Below are positions 13,301-28,300 of a stretch of 64,000 nt of DNA, piece after piece (within the stretch, counting starts at the first letter, position 1; every line of letters begins with the position of its first letter). The translations under genes and the position numbers were made by a program. The stretch is from Lineus longissimus. Its lineage: Eukaryota > Nemertea > Pilidiophora > Heteronemertea > Lineidae. Under the pieces are notes generated by a model, which worked only from the letters and a program-made list of their open reading frames with translations, was not told the DNA's origin and did no database searches. The DNA lies in NCBI RefSeq assembly GCF_910592395.1, contig NC_088319.1:5768001-5832000 (forward strand). The letters run 5' to 3'.

Positions 13301-16300
13301 TTCCTTTGTTGAATCTATATTGGGATCTATGTTAGCCTTTTTACACAAAGCATTGAAAAAAGAAAACCATGAAAAATACCCATCTGATGTCAACCGCTTA
13401 GCTTCAACAACTGCACTAACCAACAAGGAGTTCTTAGATACTAATAAATGTTTACCAAAATTCACACACTGAGAAACAAAACTAAAAGCCAGGGGAAACC
13501 TACCAAGTTTTGCACATGAAATGCTATATGAAATAAGGATCTTGTGTGAACTGTCGTAATGGTGATTTTGTAAATTAAGGTCCATCTATCCCCATGTGTG
13601 GCGCAATACTGCCCAACTTCAAAAAATTACCTTGATAATTTTATGTCAACATGCTATAAGAATGCAGCCATTCCTAGCGCATGTCCGTATAACCGCCGAT
13701 TATCAAAAATATATATAATTGTGCATATAATTAACAAAAGTATAGCTTTTACCCCCCCCCCCCCACTAGGTCTCTATTTCGGAAATTTTGCGGAAATCTA
13801 CTTGAAAAACCCCAAATCCGCTGTTATACGGACAAGCTCCAGTTGGTTAACAGCACATTTCCATTTTCAAAATTGGAAAAACGTTTAATAAAAGTGGAAA
13901 AAAACTGCTTGACATTTTTAAACTTTATCATTTACGTCAGTTTGTTTACTATTTACAACACAAGCCCACTAGAGTGAGTTTCGAAATATCATGCGCAAAT
14001 CAGCGATCATTGAAAACCAAGGCCTATAATTGCTGTCACATTTCAGGGTTGCGGTTAGGAATCAATAAAAGTTCTGCGAGCGCTGACTCTGCCTAAAATC
14101 GGCGAACAGAGTCTAGGCAATTATGATTCATTAATTATGTTACACTATAATGGGCAGCTTGGAATGTGCTTGCCTTTGGGAAAACCCCTTGACTACAGAT
14201 CGACCTAAAGAACAGGGTAAGGCAATTCTACACTCTGGGGATATTGTGCCCCAAAACCTCAAAACAAATTGCTAGTATCTCAACAGGGCGACGATATTAT
14301 GGGTTCTGATATTGATATGTTGATCAATTTTCAGAGTCTCCTTACCCCCAATGGACCCTGCACAAGACCATGGACTATGAAGGTGTCAAACATAAAGAAG
14401 GCTCTGCATGAGCGGGGGTTGGCAGTGAATGGGTCTAGGGCTGATATGAACAACCGATTAAACAAGGATGACTTAAGTAAGCCGATAGGACATAGATAAT
14501 TCATTCGTTTCTATTGATCGTTTTAGAGTAGATGTTCACTTAATTCCGTGTAAAAAAGGAAATTTTGTGTTCTTTGTTGTCTCGACAGATTCCCGAGTAT
14601 AGCCTATTCATTGCAGCTCGTACATTTCCGTTGAACTAAAATTAGAAAAGTTGAAAGAAAATTAAAAGGCCTTAACTCCCACTATTTTGGCTCGAAATTG
14701 AAATACAAAGAAATTAGAACTCCTTTAAAATGAAATGTCTGTTCTGTGGAAAAAAAGAACGGATTCTCAACCTTGAAAGTGGCATTCACTTCGTTTTGAA
14801 AGAGTTTTAATTGCTTAAGGATTTCAATTTTTACCCAAAATGTTAGTACCTATTAAGTAATGTTCATGACTTGAACCACCTTTCCATTGTTTTTCCTAGG
14901 TTGTAAGGTTGGAACAAAGACACTGTCCTTGCCAGAGATTACAAACTCGAAACTAAAGAAGGTGCTCTACTACAGTATATCGTCAACCTGTACTAGAATC
15001 GACGCATGCGTAGATTTCACCATCAAAGCTATGGATTTTACAAAATCATTCAGAGCTTTCGTTGATCTCGACTTTTGCAAATATAAGTTCAGCGTCGGCT
15101 TTGAAAAGTTCACACAGGAAGTAATCGTGTTTGTCTTTCCTTGGGGTAAGTTTAGTTTGTATCATGGGACCACAACATACAGTGGGTGAGGTCAAGTATT
15201 GAGTTTAACCAGATTTTAAGACCGGTTTTAAGAAAGTTTTAAGCTTAAACTGGTATTTGACCTCCCAATATGTTTTTGGTTAAAACTGTCTCGAAACTGT
15301 CTTTAGACCGATTTAAGACAAGTTTTAAAACTCTGATAAAACTTTGGAAGTTTTAATCTGAACAGAGAGCTAAAGGTTTTTCAAAATGCACTACCAAATG
15401 TACATGGTCGGTTTTAAGTCCTAGGACTTAAGACTTTGCTGAGGTCAAATATCACAATAAAGCCAGCAGTCATGTTTGCTCCACCTGTAATATTGTTGTT
15501 GCTCAGCAAAGAGGGGACAACTTTGTAAGAAAGCCTGCCTTCAGCGGAGAACCAATTGAGAGGCATTTGAGACGAAACCAGCGCATGATGCATGAGAACT
15601 GATTCAGCGACTCCTTGAGTTTTAGCCTGGTTTTATCTTAGTTTTATCTAAGGTTTTATCACAGTTTCAATCTAGTCCTAATCCCAGGACAGTTTTATGT
15701 TGTCAAATTGAGACCGAGAGTTGGTTTTAAACCGAGATAAACTTGGTTTTAACTGCACATTTTCTAGAAATTGATGGTTTTAATCCAGCCCGGACGGCTC
15801 GCTTCGATGCCGTTGAAATCGCGCTACGCCGACGATGTTTTCGTTGATGACGTCACAACATGAACATTTTCGCGGTCGCGGTGGTTTACATTCCCGCGAA
15901 AAAAAAAAATCTCATTCGTTTATTTACAACTGCCATTGACCATTGACATACCATCCTGTCCTTACACAATATATACACGATAAGAACTGAAGATTATGGA
16001 GAAGAAGAAGAAAAGGGTTGTCGGGTGGCGTTGTGCTGCGATGTTTTGCAGCAACACCAGCAAAACTGAAGGTGTTGGGGTTTTCCGCTGGCCTGACCCT
16101 ATCAAGGAACCGGGCCGTCACAATGAAGTTCGAGTCAAGAGGTCACCAGCCGGTGGTTCATCTTCTCCTCTTGATGCTCCGCTGGAACACAACTTCGAGA
16201 ACCAGCTCTAAATTCGTCTGCCGTTGGGGGTCTTCCAGCACATTTGGAAAAAATCTTGAAGTAACGAAGTAAGGGAAGGGACGGCCCCCCCCCCCCCCCC

Positions 16301-19300
16301 CCCCCCAAGTCCACAGTCCTAGTCATTTCATTATAAATTTCCTAAGTCCAACCAGGAAATTCCATCGCTGACGTCATAATAATGGTATTCCTAAAACTAT
16401 TTTTAGACCTCATTTAATATTCATTAGATTTTCCTGAGCCTTCGCGAACTACTGCGGATATAGCTTCTTCCTGGAGCGAATAGGAAAATATTCGACGGTC
16501 TGACTCGTTCATGTTGTGACGTCATGAGGTCACGTGACTTAGTGTGGGTTTTTCAAAACGTCTTCGGCAGTTGGCCAGTCTGACGCGATTAAAACAGCGA
16601 TTTTATAATAAATCTAATCAAAAATGGAAAATTTGAGCTTTACATTTGTGATCAACAATTAAAAACGGACGTATATCCGCAAAGTTGCAAATCACATCAT
16701 AGTATCAATTTATACCCAATACTTGAACTATCCCAATGTATAGGTACCACTATTTTGGCTGGAACTTGTACCTTGGAGGCTGTTTTTTTCAGGAAAGGGA
16801 AAGAACTAACTCCCACCTTTGAAATTGGCATTAACTTTGTTTTGAGAGTTCCAACTGCTTCAGCCAAAATGATGTACCTTTGGTCGGCCCTTAAGGCTGT
16901 GTTGTTCACGCATTTCATTAGTTCACTAACGTACAGAAGGTACTGGTATTTCTTTTGCAGAACCCCTTCTGCTCCCAGCTGGAGTGCACAGCGTATTGTA
17001 AAATGTTTTGATAAAAGTTTTGTGGGGTGATAACAATGCTACCCTAGTTTTGGTTTGGTAATGCAATCTCTGCGGTTTTCCATGTTGCCTGTACGTCCCT
17101 ACCATACAACAAACTCATTGAAGGAATGTATTGTACAATATTTATCTTTTGGCTTCTTATACACTGCAATCAAAATTATTTTCTTTGTATACGACGATGC
17201 TCCCTGCATGTGTTTCATTTCTAAAAATCGTACCGAGTTCTGTCAGTCTTAAGACTTTCCTTCCATCTGTTTTATCTCTATGATCGTGACAAAGTTAAAA
17301 CTATTGGCAACGACACCTAAATATCAATTCATTTCATTAACACACTCAATGTTACAACCTCGCAAATCTCGCCTTTGTATTAAGTGTGTTAAAGGGTTGA
17401 AGTCCTCTTACAGCAATGTCAGTGTGATTTACATTTATTTTGGAAAAACAAGGAATACTTTTGATTCAGGTCCTACCGGTAAAAACAGAAACATGACTAC
17501 GACAGTTTTGAGTAAACCATTGTGTCTATAGATTTTAAAATAAATGCCTTGTATTGCGTCGACACAACTTTAACACCCCTCCTAGGATCCAAATAGGTTT
17601 TTTTTATGTCGGGAATTTCCTTTAGAAATTCTATATACGTGTAGATTCTATTCAATGTGAATTTTGTAAAGGACTTTTTCCTTGTTTTCTGCTACATGTA
17701 TTTCATGGCAATCCTTGCCTCCATAATATCAGTATCAGCATACCGGCGTCGTAACCCTATCGGAAGTTTGACGGATTTTATATAGAGTTTACTATAGGCA
17801 ACTGTCCAGCTATACGTGGGACACTTTTTCTAGAACTGGACACTCATACACAAGGGACCACGGCTTTTTGTCCCATTCGACAGACTCTCATTAACTTATC
17901 TCATATCACATGGACAAATTTGGGAAACCATCAATAACAAGGCATGCGACCAAAGTTGCCTAAACTAACACTTTTCAAAAGACTAACACTAGACGGCAAT
18001 GTATCATATAGAATGGCGATGTAAAAAACAAAGACTTCATAGGCTGAGAAATCTTTCCTGATTGCCACACGCGCATCATTCTTGGTTGCCTACCTTTCTG
18101 TTTTAGGTAAACCTCAGACTTTAAAGATAAGTGACAACATCTTCATCATGTAAGTAAATACTAGTAGAGAAAAACCTCCTCATATGATAACTTGTAACAC
18201 CCTCACAAAAGTGTGCAGCATGTTGTTGCTGCCTAAATATTTACAAAATCAGGGGGAAATAACGTCAAGGGGTTCGCCCAGACCAGGGTCAGACGGGTTT
18301 TGAAAAATGACAATCATATTTCACCTTGTAGTGTAGTTCACTCACATTCAAAGCCGTTTTATTAGCATGACAAACATCATATTTTGACTGATTATTCAAA
18401 ACATGGCATCAAATTCTGAATTTGTGTCCCGGATTTTACTGACTTCTAGCATGAGATACTAAGTAAAGGTTGCACTCTCTAGTACATTGAATGATAACTT
18501 CTACCGGCACCCCCCCCCCAAACTCATATCTAACATGTCTATCACATGGGTACCAAACACTTAATTTTGTAATTCCATTCGTTCTGTCTTCACAGGTACA
18601 CCATAGATAAAGATGACACCAAAAAAGCATTCATAGTCGATCTGGGGATCAAACTTTGTCTGGCACCTGACAACTGCCCTATAGATTTCGCTGTTCTTGA
18701 GAAACAAGAAATCCCACAGCCTCTCTGTAATGAGAATTTCTCACTCGGTGCATTCAACCCTGGTGATGTAGGGAAGTTTCTGAAAGGACTCGGAGGAGAG
18801 ATCAACAAGGGGGCATTCAATTTCATTCTAAAAATGTTCAAACTCGATGTAAGTACATGTATCAATAAGACCAAAAACAAGACATTGTGATTTTTATACT
18901 TAGTTATGAAAAATATATCACCTGTTTTGGACTGCATTTAGGGTGACGTAGCCACATGACGAAGGGCGATGACACCCGAGTTGAGCGAGATGGAACTTGA
19001 AACGAGGCATCCAGGACGAGAGCAAAACACTGAAAGAAGTAAAATGAATGAGATCTTGCCTTATGTCCCACGGTGGTATTATGTCGAGCCATAAATAAGT
19101 AAACTATTATTAGCACAATTTTCTGATAAGATTGATTACAATATGGAATTTCAAAATTCGACGAATTTCAAATTGCAAACTACAAATGTTTTTTTCTCCC
19201 AGAAGGAAACCATGATCATTGGTTAATCAGCTGATCAATACCCGTTACTCTCAGAACGGTTACTCCATAAACATAGTTGCGTTTTAACGCTTCCATTGCA

Positions 19301-22300
19301 ATGAATCCTTATTCCAATTTTTCACGTTCGTTCTTCAGGGTGCTTGAACAATGTCCAAATGTGACACTAATCTTTTTTATTCCAGACTGTTTTAAGCGAT
19401 GACTCGTGTAAGCTCCCCAGCACATCGACACCCACATGTCCGTGGCGTCTCAACCTTGACTGGCTTCCTCAGAAGGTCAAGAATAAACTTACATGCAAAC
19501 TTTCGGACAACTGTTTCGGTGTATCATGCTGTCTTCACCTTCCTTTTAAACTGCCTCTCGTCACTAAAACAATAGACAAGTACGTGGAAATGGGCTTCGA
19601 GTTCGACCCCTGTGAATTCACCATCGAGGCTAAATTCGGGTCATTTGTCAGGAAGGAGACATTGGGACATTACAATTGGGGTAGGTCAATCATGCTGAAT
19701 GAAGATGTAATGGTAGCGTCATATAAACTCCATCTGCACGCATTTTACAGTTGATTATGTCGATTTCTTACAAAAGTTCATGTCAATATATAAATTCATA
19801 ATCATTATTTGGATTGCCATCCCTAAAAATATGCTGTACACTATTCTATTACCGTCTTCTGTAATTGAAATACTCTCATGATCACCCTTTTTGATATATT
19901 CTGATGACATATCAAATCCAACCAAAGCGGGTTGAAACTGCTAAATATTTGGTGTAATTATACCCACACTAGTCCAATCTTACAGTATTTGATAACCTTC
20001 TTTCCTCAGGTGAGGTATCTACAATAACAATTGGTGAAGGCGATCCAGCGCCGGTGTTGATCAGGTAATAGTAAGACAATGTATAATCAAACTCACCAAC
20101 CAGGCAAAGTTTCTCAATGGGTCGATAATAGGCAATTAAGCCAGCACCAGTGGTCAAATGTTTGACCACAGCATTTTTCAGATCGCCTCTTCCTTAAATG
20201 AGCAGCATTCATTTTTTTGCCCCTTACAGGTACCTCGTATTTGAAAGAATTCAGTCTTTAAACAAAGCAAGCTCGCACCTTGCCCTATGTTCCCAATGAT
20301 TGCTCTACAGTCTTATCAAAAGGTCATCAGGGCAAACACCGACCGCCCACGAAACAGCCTACACATGGGGCTCGATAGGCCTAAACCAGTAACAAGGGCA
20401 AATAAACGTCATGTTTGACATGCATAATTGAATGAATAAAAAATCTCTCATTCGATTTTTTTCCGTGGTTTTGCAGCAATCGATAGAGTGAATTTGGAAA
20501 CCTTCGTTGAAATTATTCGAATGAGCAGATACTGTACTTTTCCACGCAAAGTCATTTTTATTGTTCCTGGTCTGTGGGTGTCGGGAAGATTACTGAATAT
20601 GTGAATGGGTACCGGTCAGAAGTTCTCAGATTATTGTAGGCTGGTTATGAGCTACTCGTCCGAGGTCTACTGATTGGTTTCAGGACTGATCTGGGTTTAA
20701 ATGTAGTCCAGGGTAGTGTTAAGTCGGATAACCTATATTATTGTAGTTTGATGATATCAGGCTGTTAACCCAAAACTTGAAATTCTCTTTATCTTTTAAA
20801 TTCCTTCAGATTCTCAATTGGTAAAAGTGGGAAGAACGCCATCTTAAATATGAAGGTCACTGTTTGTCTTGAAATCGAAGGGACGGCAGTCTGTATCCCT
20901 GATGCAAACGGGATCGAGATTTTCAAGGATAAATCTGTGCCTCTGTGCGATGCAAACGCCATGGCTGAGCTAGTAAAGAATGCTAAAGGTAATCGTCCTT
21001 ATAAAATTGTTGTCATTATATCGCTTATCTACCAAGTTCCTCTCGGGTTACGGTCGCAACCAGCATTGTCACATCAACGCTTGTCGTCCATTGAAATATT
21101 CATCAACATTACATTACATTATTTAAAATCTTAAATACGATGATCACAATTCCCACTCGTCATCAGCATCCACATTGTATTGGACTAGAATGTCAAATCC
21201 CCCCATGGTACATTCGGCAGCCTTCGCCAGTCCTAATTCATGTTCGGATATATGGTCGAGACAACTGCTTTGCTGTACGAAGAGTTCTTACATGTTGCTG
21301 ACGGAGAGGTTATTCATTGGCGGAAACATTTCACATCATGTGAAGCGGTTTCCCGCGGTTTGTTTGCTACTTCACTGAATACTCAATAGCAACAAATAAT
21401 AGATTGTCCTAAATGTTGATGCGGTATGTTTTGTAATATTTGAAATATATAAACTTGCAAAAGCACTTCTGATCAAATGATGAATAAAATTAATCATAGA
21501 GAAAGCTCAGAGCCTATAGGACATGTGGGAATGAGGTGTCGTCTAGCTTAACAAGCGTCCGTATATGTATTTTCGTAGCGTAAACGAGCGAATTTGTGAT
21601 TTGGACCGACTCAGGATTAACCAACAGTAGATCTAAATAACAATTCTACAATTCTCATCTCCTCTATATATCTTAATACTCCTACCGCATCCCCCCCCCA
21701 AAAAAAAGAATAGATAAATGAAAATAAATGCTGTTATCGATATGGTTCTAAATTTATAAGCTTGGAGAAAGGCTTTGACAATTAAGTATCCATAATGTTT
21801 TAGATAGGGACAACATGATTGATATCAAGTTGGTGATGTCTTTTGCAAACGTTCAATGAAAACTAGCTGACTTCAGGCAATGTAGAAATTGACTACCGAA
21901 AAAAAACGCATTTAACAGTGTGTTAATAATGTAATCTTTTTTTTCAATCAGAGTTAAGCCTGAAGGACTATATGAAAACCAAAGGTCTGGAGATCGGGAA
22001 GGCAGTGGTTGGTGCAGGCATTGACATGTTCCTTGAACAGACTGGTATTAGGGAATACTTGAAGGAACCCAAATGTGACAGCAGCAGTGATTTCTACTCG
22101 CCATCAGTCGACGGCTGGAAAAATGGTGAGTCTATACAAAACGAGACATCGACTTCGACAGTCTTATGATGTAAAATACATGTCGCAGAGATGCGACTTT
22201 GGCAGCGGGGGGGGGGGGGGGGAGGGGGGCTTGACATGTCGTTTCAGGCAAAAATGGAAGACACTGATCATGTGTTGTTATATTTCGCATTCAATCCAAT

Positions 22301-25300
22301 TTTGTCTATTTTTTAAATTTCAGAATGCAATCTTCGTCTCTTCAAACTGCCCAAACTCCCCAATTTCGTCAAGTGTCATTTCGACGAAGGCTGCACATCC
22401 ATCGAATGTTGTGTCGATGTGAACTTCTATGAGATGTACACCCATTCATTCCATTTCTTCATGACTTTGGACACCTGTGACCTTGTCTTCAAGATTGGAT
22501 TCGAGAAACTCGATTTCAACTATACCCTTCTCAAATATCATTGGGGTAAGTTCAGTGGCCCGATATACAACTACCGATCATTTCTTGTGGTAGTGCTGCA
22601 TTGCTGATTGGCACTGTATAATTACTACTCGTGGTCAGGATACCGGTCAGGCCGAAAGGATGTATACCATGACATGACGGTGACCTTATACTGTTAATGC
22701 CCCCTTGTGCTGTTCTTCGATCGGTTGAAATCGCTGGAGAATATATTGTTTCCGAACGTTAACCTGTTTTTCTCTCATTCCAGGAAAGATTGAAGAGTTC
22801 GATATCTTGAAGTTGTTCAATATAAAGTAAGTGCATTATTCTCATGGTTAATTCAACCTCAGGCTGCCCTTTTTTGGAACAGTGTGATTGTCATCGCCGT
22901 TATATTTTGGTAAAAGCCTTCTTTGAAAAATGACAGAAAAAAAATCTTGTATAGTATATTACAAAAATAGTTTCAAGTTAAACCTTACATGTAACTAATA
23001 GATTGTGTTATTACTTCGACTGTAACCGCGTACTGCCGCCACAATGACAAGAACAAAACTGCCAAAAAAACCCTGGGCCTTCACTCGAGTCATGTTCAAC
23101 AAAATTACTTTAGATCGATTCATGGATGGCGGGCCGTCTATTACTAAGGAAGCTGCTTCATAAATCCACCAAAACAGCAGTAGAGAAGTGAAATTAGAGA
23201 ATGAAACAACGTTTCAAGTCTCCCAGTGTTGTATTAGTTTGAGATAATTAGATAAAATCTGCCATTATCATTACTCTTTTTTTCGGACAAAGCAATTTTC
23301 CCTACTTCCAGATTTTCGATCGGAAAGGACAACGACAAGAAGATATTCATCCTGAATGCCGAACTGTGCGTCTCATTCAACAAGGATGCTAACTGTGACT
23401 ACAATATCAACTTCATGGAGGATACTGAGATCCCACAACTGCAGTGCGATATTGTCCAGGGCATAGCTAGTCTTCCTCCAGACATTAACTCAATGAAGAA
23501 GTACATGGGGAAGCTTGGTTCGAAAGCCACAGGCATGGCTCTCAATATACCGCTGAGAATGCTCGGGCTGGGATCAATCATCGGTGTTGAGGGACTCTGC
23601 CCTGATTCTACAAATCCAGTGAAGAATCGTATGTATACCGAATTATCACTCTAAACATGAAAGGCCTGTACAGGGATTGACGAGACATGAGCGAGAGGTC
23701 CTAGTCCGTCTAATCAATCCCTTCTCGCGAGATCTGTACTACCATTTTGACGGTAGGACCTCTCTGAGCCATTTGGTGTACTAATAGAACACATTTTCCC
23801 AACTTAACTTAGCCTTAGCCTTGTTTGCAGAAGTGCTTTTCGTATTTGTAACAATTACCACGGCCGCTATTCTATCTCTTTGGGAGTACCAGCAATTCCT
23901 GGCGATTACATTGTCAAAAAAAACCCACAATTATCTGGCCTTGTCTCACAATATCGGGTGGGCTCTAACAACGCGCCAAATCATAATATTGCACTTCTAA
24001 AGTAATTCAATTGAAGATATCTTGAATTTTGGGTATCTAAGGTCATGTGTATTATCTCTTGCGTGAGAAATGTAGGTATTCATAACTAAAAAAATTCATC
24101 CCTAGAAAGCAAAAAAAAGACAAAACGAAGTTGCCTGGTCCCCAAGCCTGTTTCAGTTTGACTATTCGTTTTGAACCGGCCAAGTGCCCAAAGACCTTAG
24201 TATGTATCAGGCGGTTATAAAGCAGAACGCGCCGAATATCAAGTGTTAATAACTTCAAAGATATTCAGCATATAGCAATAAGATTTTGAGAATAATATGT
24301 CCTGACTGTTTTTCAGAGTATTTTAAATTTTGCTTAAGATCAGCTCGACAGTTTTAGATTTTTGGCAAAATCAATTTAAAATGAAGAGTCAAAAATATGC
24401 AATGTCCAAATATCACAACAATCCTCTCGTTACGACCAAATGCTCTCAAACAATTCAGAGCACTAGGAGTCGCAAAAGGCACCCATTGTATCCTAATTTC
24501 GTTTTGATATCGTCATTGGTGTTCAAGGTATGACAAACAAAAGAAATGACGGTCAAAATGTCAGCATGATTGCAAAGGGAGTCACCTCATATGCAAATCA
24601 AACTAAAGTGATCCATTGGCCCACCATCCTGCTTCCATACAGCCCGAAGCCTCTTCTACCATGCACCTACTGATGAAAATATTGTTTGTATAGAAATACA
24701 GTACATTAATCAGATCAAAAAATAATCATACGTCAATCAACGTCAATCTCATCTAACATTTTGGAAATTGCAATTGTTGACAAGTTTACTTCAATTGGCT
24801 GTCAAATAAAGACTAAAAAATATCCTTTTGTACCAGTTTTTAAATGATTACAAAAATGTAAGGCGGACTAAATTGCACTATATTAAAGTACAAGAAATGA
24901 ATCAAACGTTATTAGCACTTGAAGTTCGGCGCATCTTTTATCCACCTGATGGTATGACTGTATACATGTGAGTTCTAAAAGTACTGATCTAAACATTGAA
25001 TTCATGCTTATTCAATACTAAAAGTATCTATAAGTATATTTCGTTTGTCGCCTAGTATGAAATATAAAGTGTAAAATTTCGATATCTGATCACGTGACAA
25101 GCAACATCACCAAACAGAAACATAATATTAAGCAAAGGATAAGTTGCAACTCGGAAGGGGTCATTTACCTCATTGAATGCACCAATTGTGGTATACAATA
25201 TGTAGGCCAAACATCCAGGAAATTGAAAGCTAGACTCAATGAACACCGATCAGATATCTTCAGGAATAAACAAACTTCGGTTGCTAATCACTTTAACTCC

Positions 25301-28300
25301 AAAGGACACAATCATGTCGATCACATGAAAGTCTACGGACTAGAAAAACTCCCCATAGCGCAATGCAACGAAAATCGTCTGCTAGAACGCGAGTCTTACT
25401 GGATCTATACACTTCGGTCCGCCAGACCTCTTGGTCTAAACATAATGAACCAACTGGTCTCTGTAATTGAACACTGTGCATAATACTTACTTCCCGTAGT
25501 CGTCCCGATGGCGTTTAATGCACTATCTCTCCCGTATTCATGATTTTATTATCATTTTTATATGCACTTTCGCATCATTTACTTTGTACTTGATCCGCCA
25601 TCTTGTCAATCACATCACGTGACTTCGGACTCGGAGATACTCCGGGAACTCCCGAAGCGTAAACTCAACAGTGCCTTCACCTTTGACCCCTGCCCTCCGG
25701 CCAATCAATGACTTTGTTTATTTTAGATATCAACAAATAGACACGTAGACAGGGAGTCCTGGTTTTTAATGACGTCCGTCATCATCCTCACGTCTTCTGT
25801 TGTACTTGTATATAAACATAGGAACGACTTTAGAATTCCCGATCGGAAGTATAGGTCTAAGGGGCGAATGAATACCGAATAATGAACAAGTAGCCTAACC
25901 CTAACCCTAACCCTTTAAACCGATTCACAACTTATATAGTGCGGAGGAACATCCGATCGGTAATTCTAAAGTTTAGCCTAAACGTATATTCCCTGTCTGT
26001 ACATTAGACTTTGAAAAAGGATTCAAAATATCCGAAACGTCGTCTTTACAACGTTGTAGTGTTGTTTTTTTATCAATCTAAAATTTCGGTTCGAGAAATT
26101 TCAAGAACAACTGAAAATCATCCACATCAAGACTAATATTGCATTTATGCATCAAATAATATGTCTGCAGAGTTCATGAGGATTTTAGGTTACCATCGAA
26201 TCAATATAATGCATGTTGATACGAGTACAATATTGATACGTTTTCATTTTTAGCGTGTCCCCTTGCAAAGGACAGAAACATCTCCTTGCCGATGTTGCCG
26301 GGTGGCATAGTGTGTGCGATCCAATCTGACTGTCACGGTATCGAGTGTTGTGCCAGCATCGACCTCGGGTTTATGCAGCGGAGCTTTAGGGCGTTCGCGA
26401 CCATCGATCCATTCAGTTACAAGCTGACAGTGGGCTTTGAGAATTGGAACTACACCCGCTATCTCTTCACGTATGAGTGGGGCAAGGAGGAAAGTGTTGC
26501 CCTGGGTTCATCAATTAATTTCATGTAAGTTATGATTTTCTACCACCCCTATTCCACCACGAATGCAATGCGGCATTGGTTTCCATGCATGAACTACAAA
26601 GCGCCTTGTTTTTGGCCAGAGCGGTAACATTTTTTCGATTGAGTTTCGGACGGCACGATATAGTTTCGTGATTGAGCTGGGTTCGTTTTTTACGTTTTTT
26701 AGGCCACCACTTTTCCAGTACAATACTTATAAGTTTTTCTATTGAGGGGCTGCAGTAAAATTAAAATGAAGCCAATAGAAACTAAAAAAATATGACTTTT
26801 TGCTTCACTTTCCATAGCCTTGTGCTGCACCACCTTTGACTTTTGGCACTTTGGGACATAAGTCAAGGCGGAATCCTAATCTGCTTGAAGGCAAGTGGTT
26901 AAAATGGGGGTTCGAAAGCTCTGGTAGTAACAGGCTACCCAGGAAAAGTCATTTCAATTTATGGTTCTACCCTGTTCTTATGGCAAGCCGTTCGTCCAAT
27001 AATTAAGAAAACCTAGTTTTATTGAAGAAAACCTGGTTTTCTTCTTAAAAAACATAGTTTTCTTCAAGAAAACCATGTTTTCTTTCATGAAACTAGGTTT
27101 TCTTCGAAGAAGCATAGGTTGATTTAAAAAAAACCTAGTTTTCTTTTAAAAAACCTGGTTTTTTAACAAGATAACTTGGTTTTTTAAATCAACCTATGCT
27201 TCTTCGAAGAAAACCTAGTTTCATGGAAGAAAACATGGTTTTCTTGAAGAAAACTATGTTTTTTAAGAAGAAAACCAGGTTTTCTTCAATAAAACTAGGT
27301 TTTCTTAATTATTGGACGAACGGCTTGCCATAGGAACCTACACTTTATGCAAAAAGAATAAGTTATTTTTTAAAAAACCTAGTTTCATGGAAGAAAACCT
27401 GGTTTTCTTCAATAAAACATAGTTTTCTTCAAGAAAACATGGTTTTCTTGTTAAAAAACTTAGTTTCATTGAAAAAAACTAGGTTTTCTTGAAGAAAACT
27501 ATGTTTTTTAAGAAGAAAACCATGTTTTTTTCAAAAAACTAGGTTTTCTTAATTATTCGACGAACGGCTTGCCATACGTTCTACCCCTTGATGCTGATAT
27601 AGATTTTTCCGATGTCACGCTGATGGTACTTGATTACCCCACTACTGCGACGATAATGGAAATTACGTTGCGTCGTAATTGCGGGGTGACGTGAACTCGG
27701 ATCTCGGCGTCCACTCGATCACGTGGCAGGAAAGGTCTTTCGCGCCAGGACTTGTGCGTACTGAAATGATAAAGAAAGCGTTTTCCACTTTCCAACCGCT
27801 GAAACAAAATTGGAAATGCATCAAACACGTTCAGAAAAATAGTTTACCTAGTAAACCAGAAGAAAAACAAACATACTGCAGTAAAAAGCCTCCCATTCAT
27901 TTTCAAGGACCGTTTGCATTTTTAAGGGCAATATTACCCAACTGTCGGTTGCCCAGTCACCTCCTTTTCCATCAACAAATTACATGAGAAAAGGAAACAT
28001 TAAAAATCTGACTGAACTATCGCGCTTTTCCGATGTTGACTCCGATTTGATCCGAGTTAGCTCTCCACGCATCGACCTTTTCCACCTGGAACGAGGATGC
28101 ACTAGTATGGCGTCCTGGAGCTAAGATCTATCCCCTGACTTGATGGTGCTGATATCGATTTCCCGACGTCACGCTGTTGGAGCTTCATTAACTGGCAACT
28201 GGAACAATAAACGGAAATGACGTTCCGTCTTAATAGCGGGGTGACGTGAACACGGGCCTCGGCGTGCACTCACGAGGCGGGAAAGGTCTTTCGCGCCAGG

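Larger units (their letters stand above)
25082..26090 (+). mobile_element. Penelope-like retroelement, 3' end with GIY-YIG nuclease
   Basis: ORF 25094-25483 encodes a GIY-YIG domain: VIYLIECTNCGIQYVGQTSR carries the IYL...YVG signature, KARLNEHRSDI holds the catalytic Arg, and LLERESYWIYTL the Glu, followed by LGLNIMNQL. This linker-plus-nuclease module (CxxC-like TNC) is the C terminus of Penelope-like ORFs. The RT part is missing, so the copy is 5' truncated. The 3' non-coding part includes aaaatatccgaaacgtcg (about 26025-26042), a phrase familiar from Penelope ends. A small hairpin element interrupts it at about 25822-25977. Confidence 0.85.

Noticed and set aside
16135-16326. Minus-strand ORF with poly-Gly
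   Set aside because: The glycines come from a homopolymer C/G tract. No other evidence of coding.
25894-25914. Chromosome end (telomere)
   Set aside because: Only about 21 nt of CCCTAA, with unique and coding sequence on both sides.
25980-26090. Hammerhead ribozyme of the Penelope element
   Set aside because: The cgaaac phrase is present, but I could not find a matching ctgatga core at a suitable distance. A covariance search would be needed.
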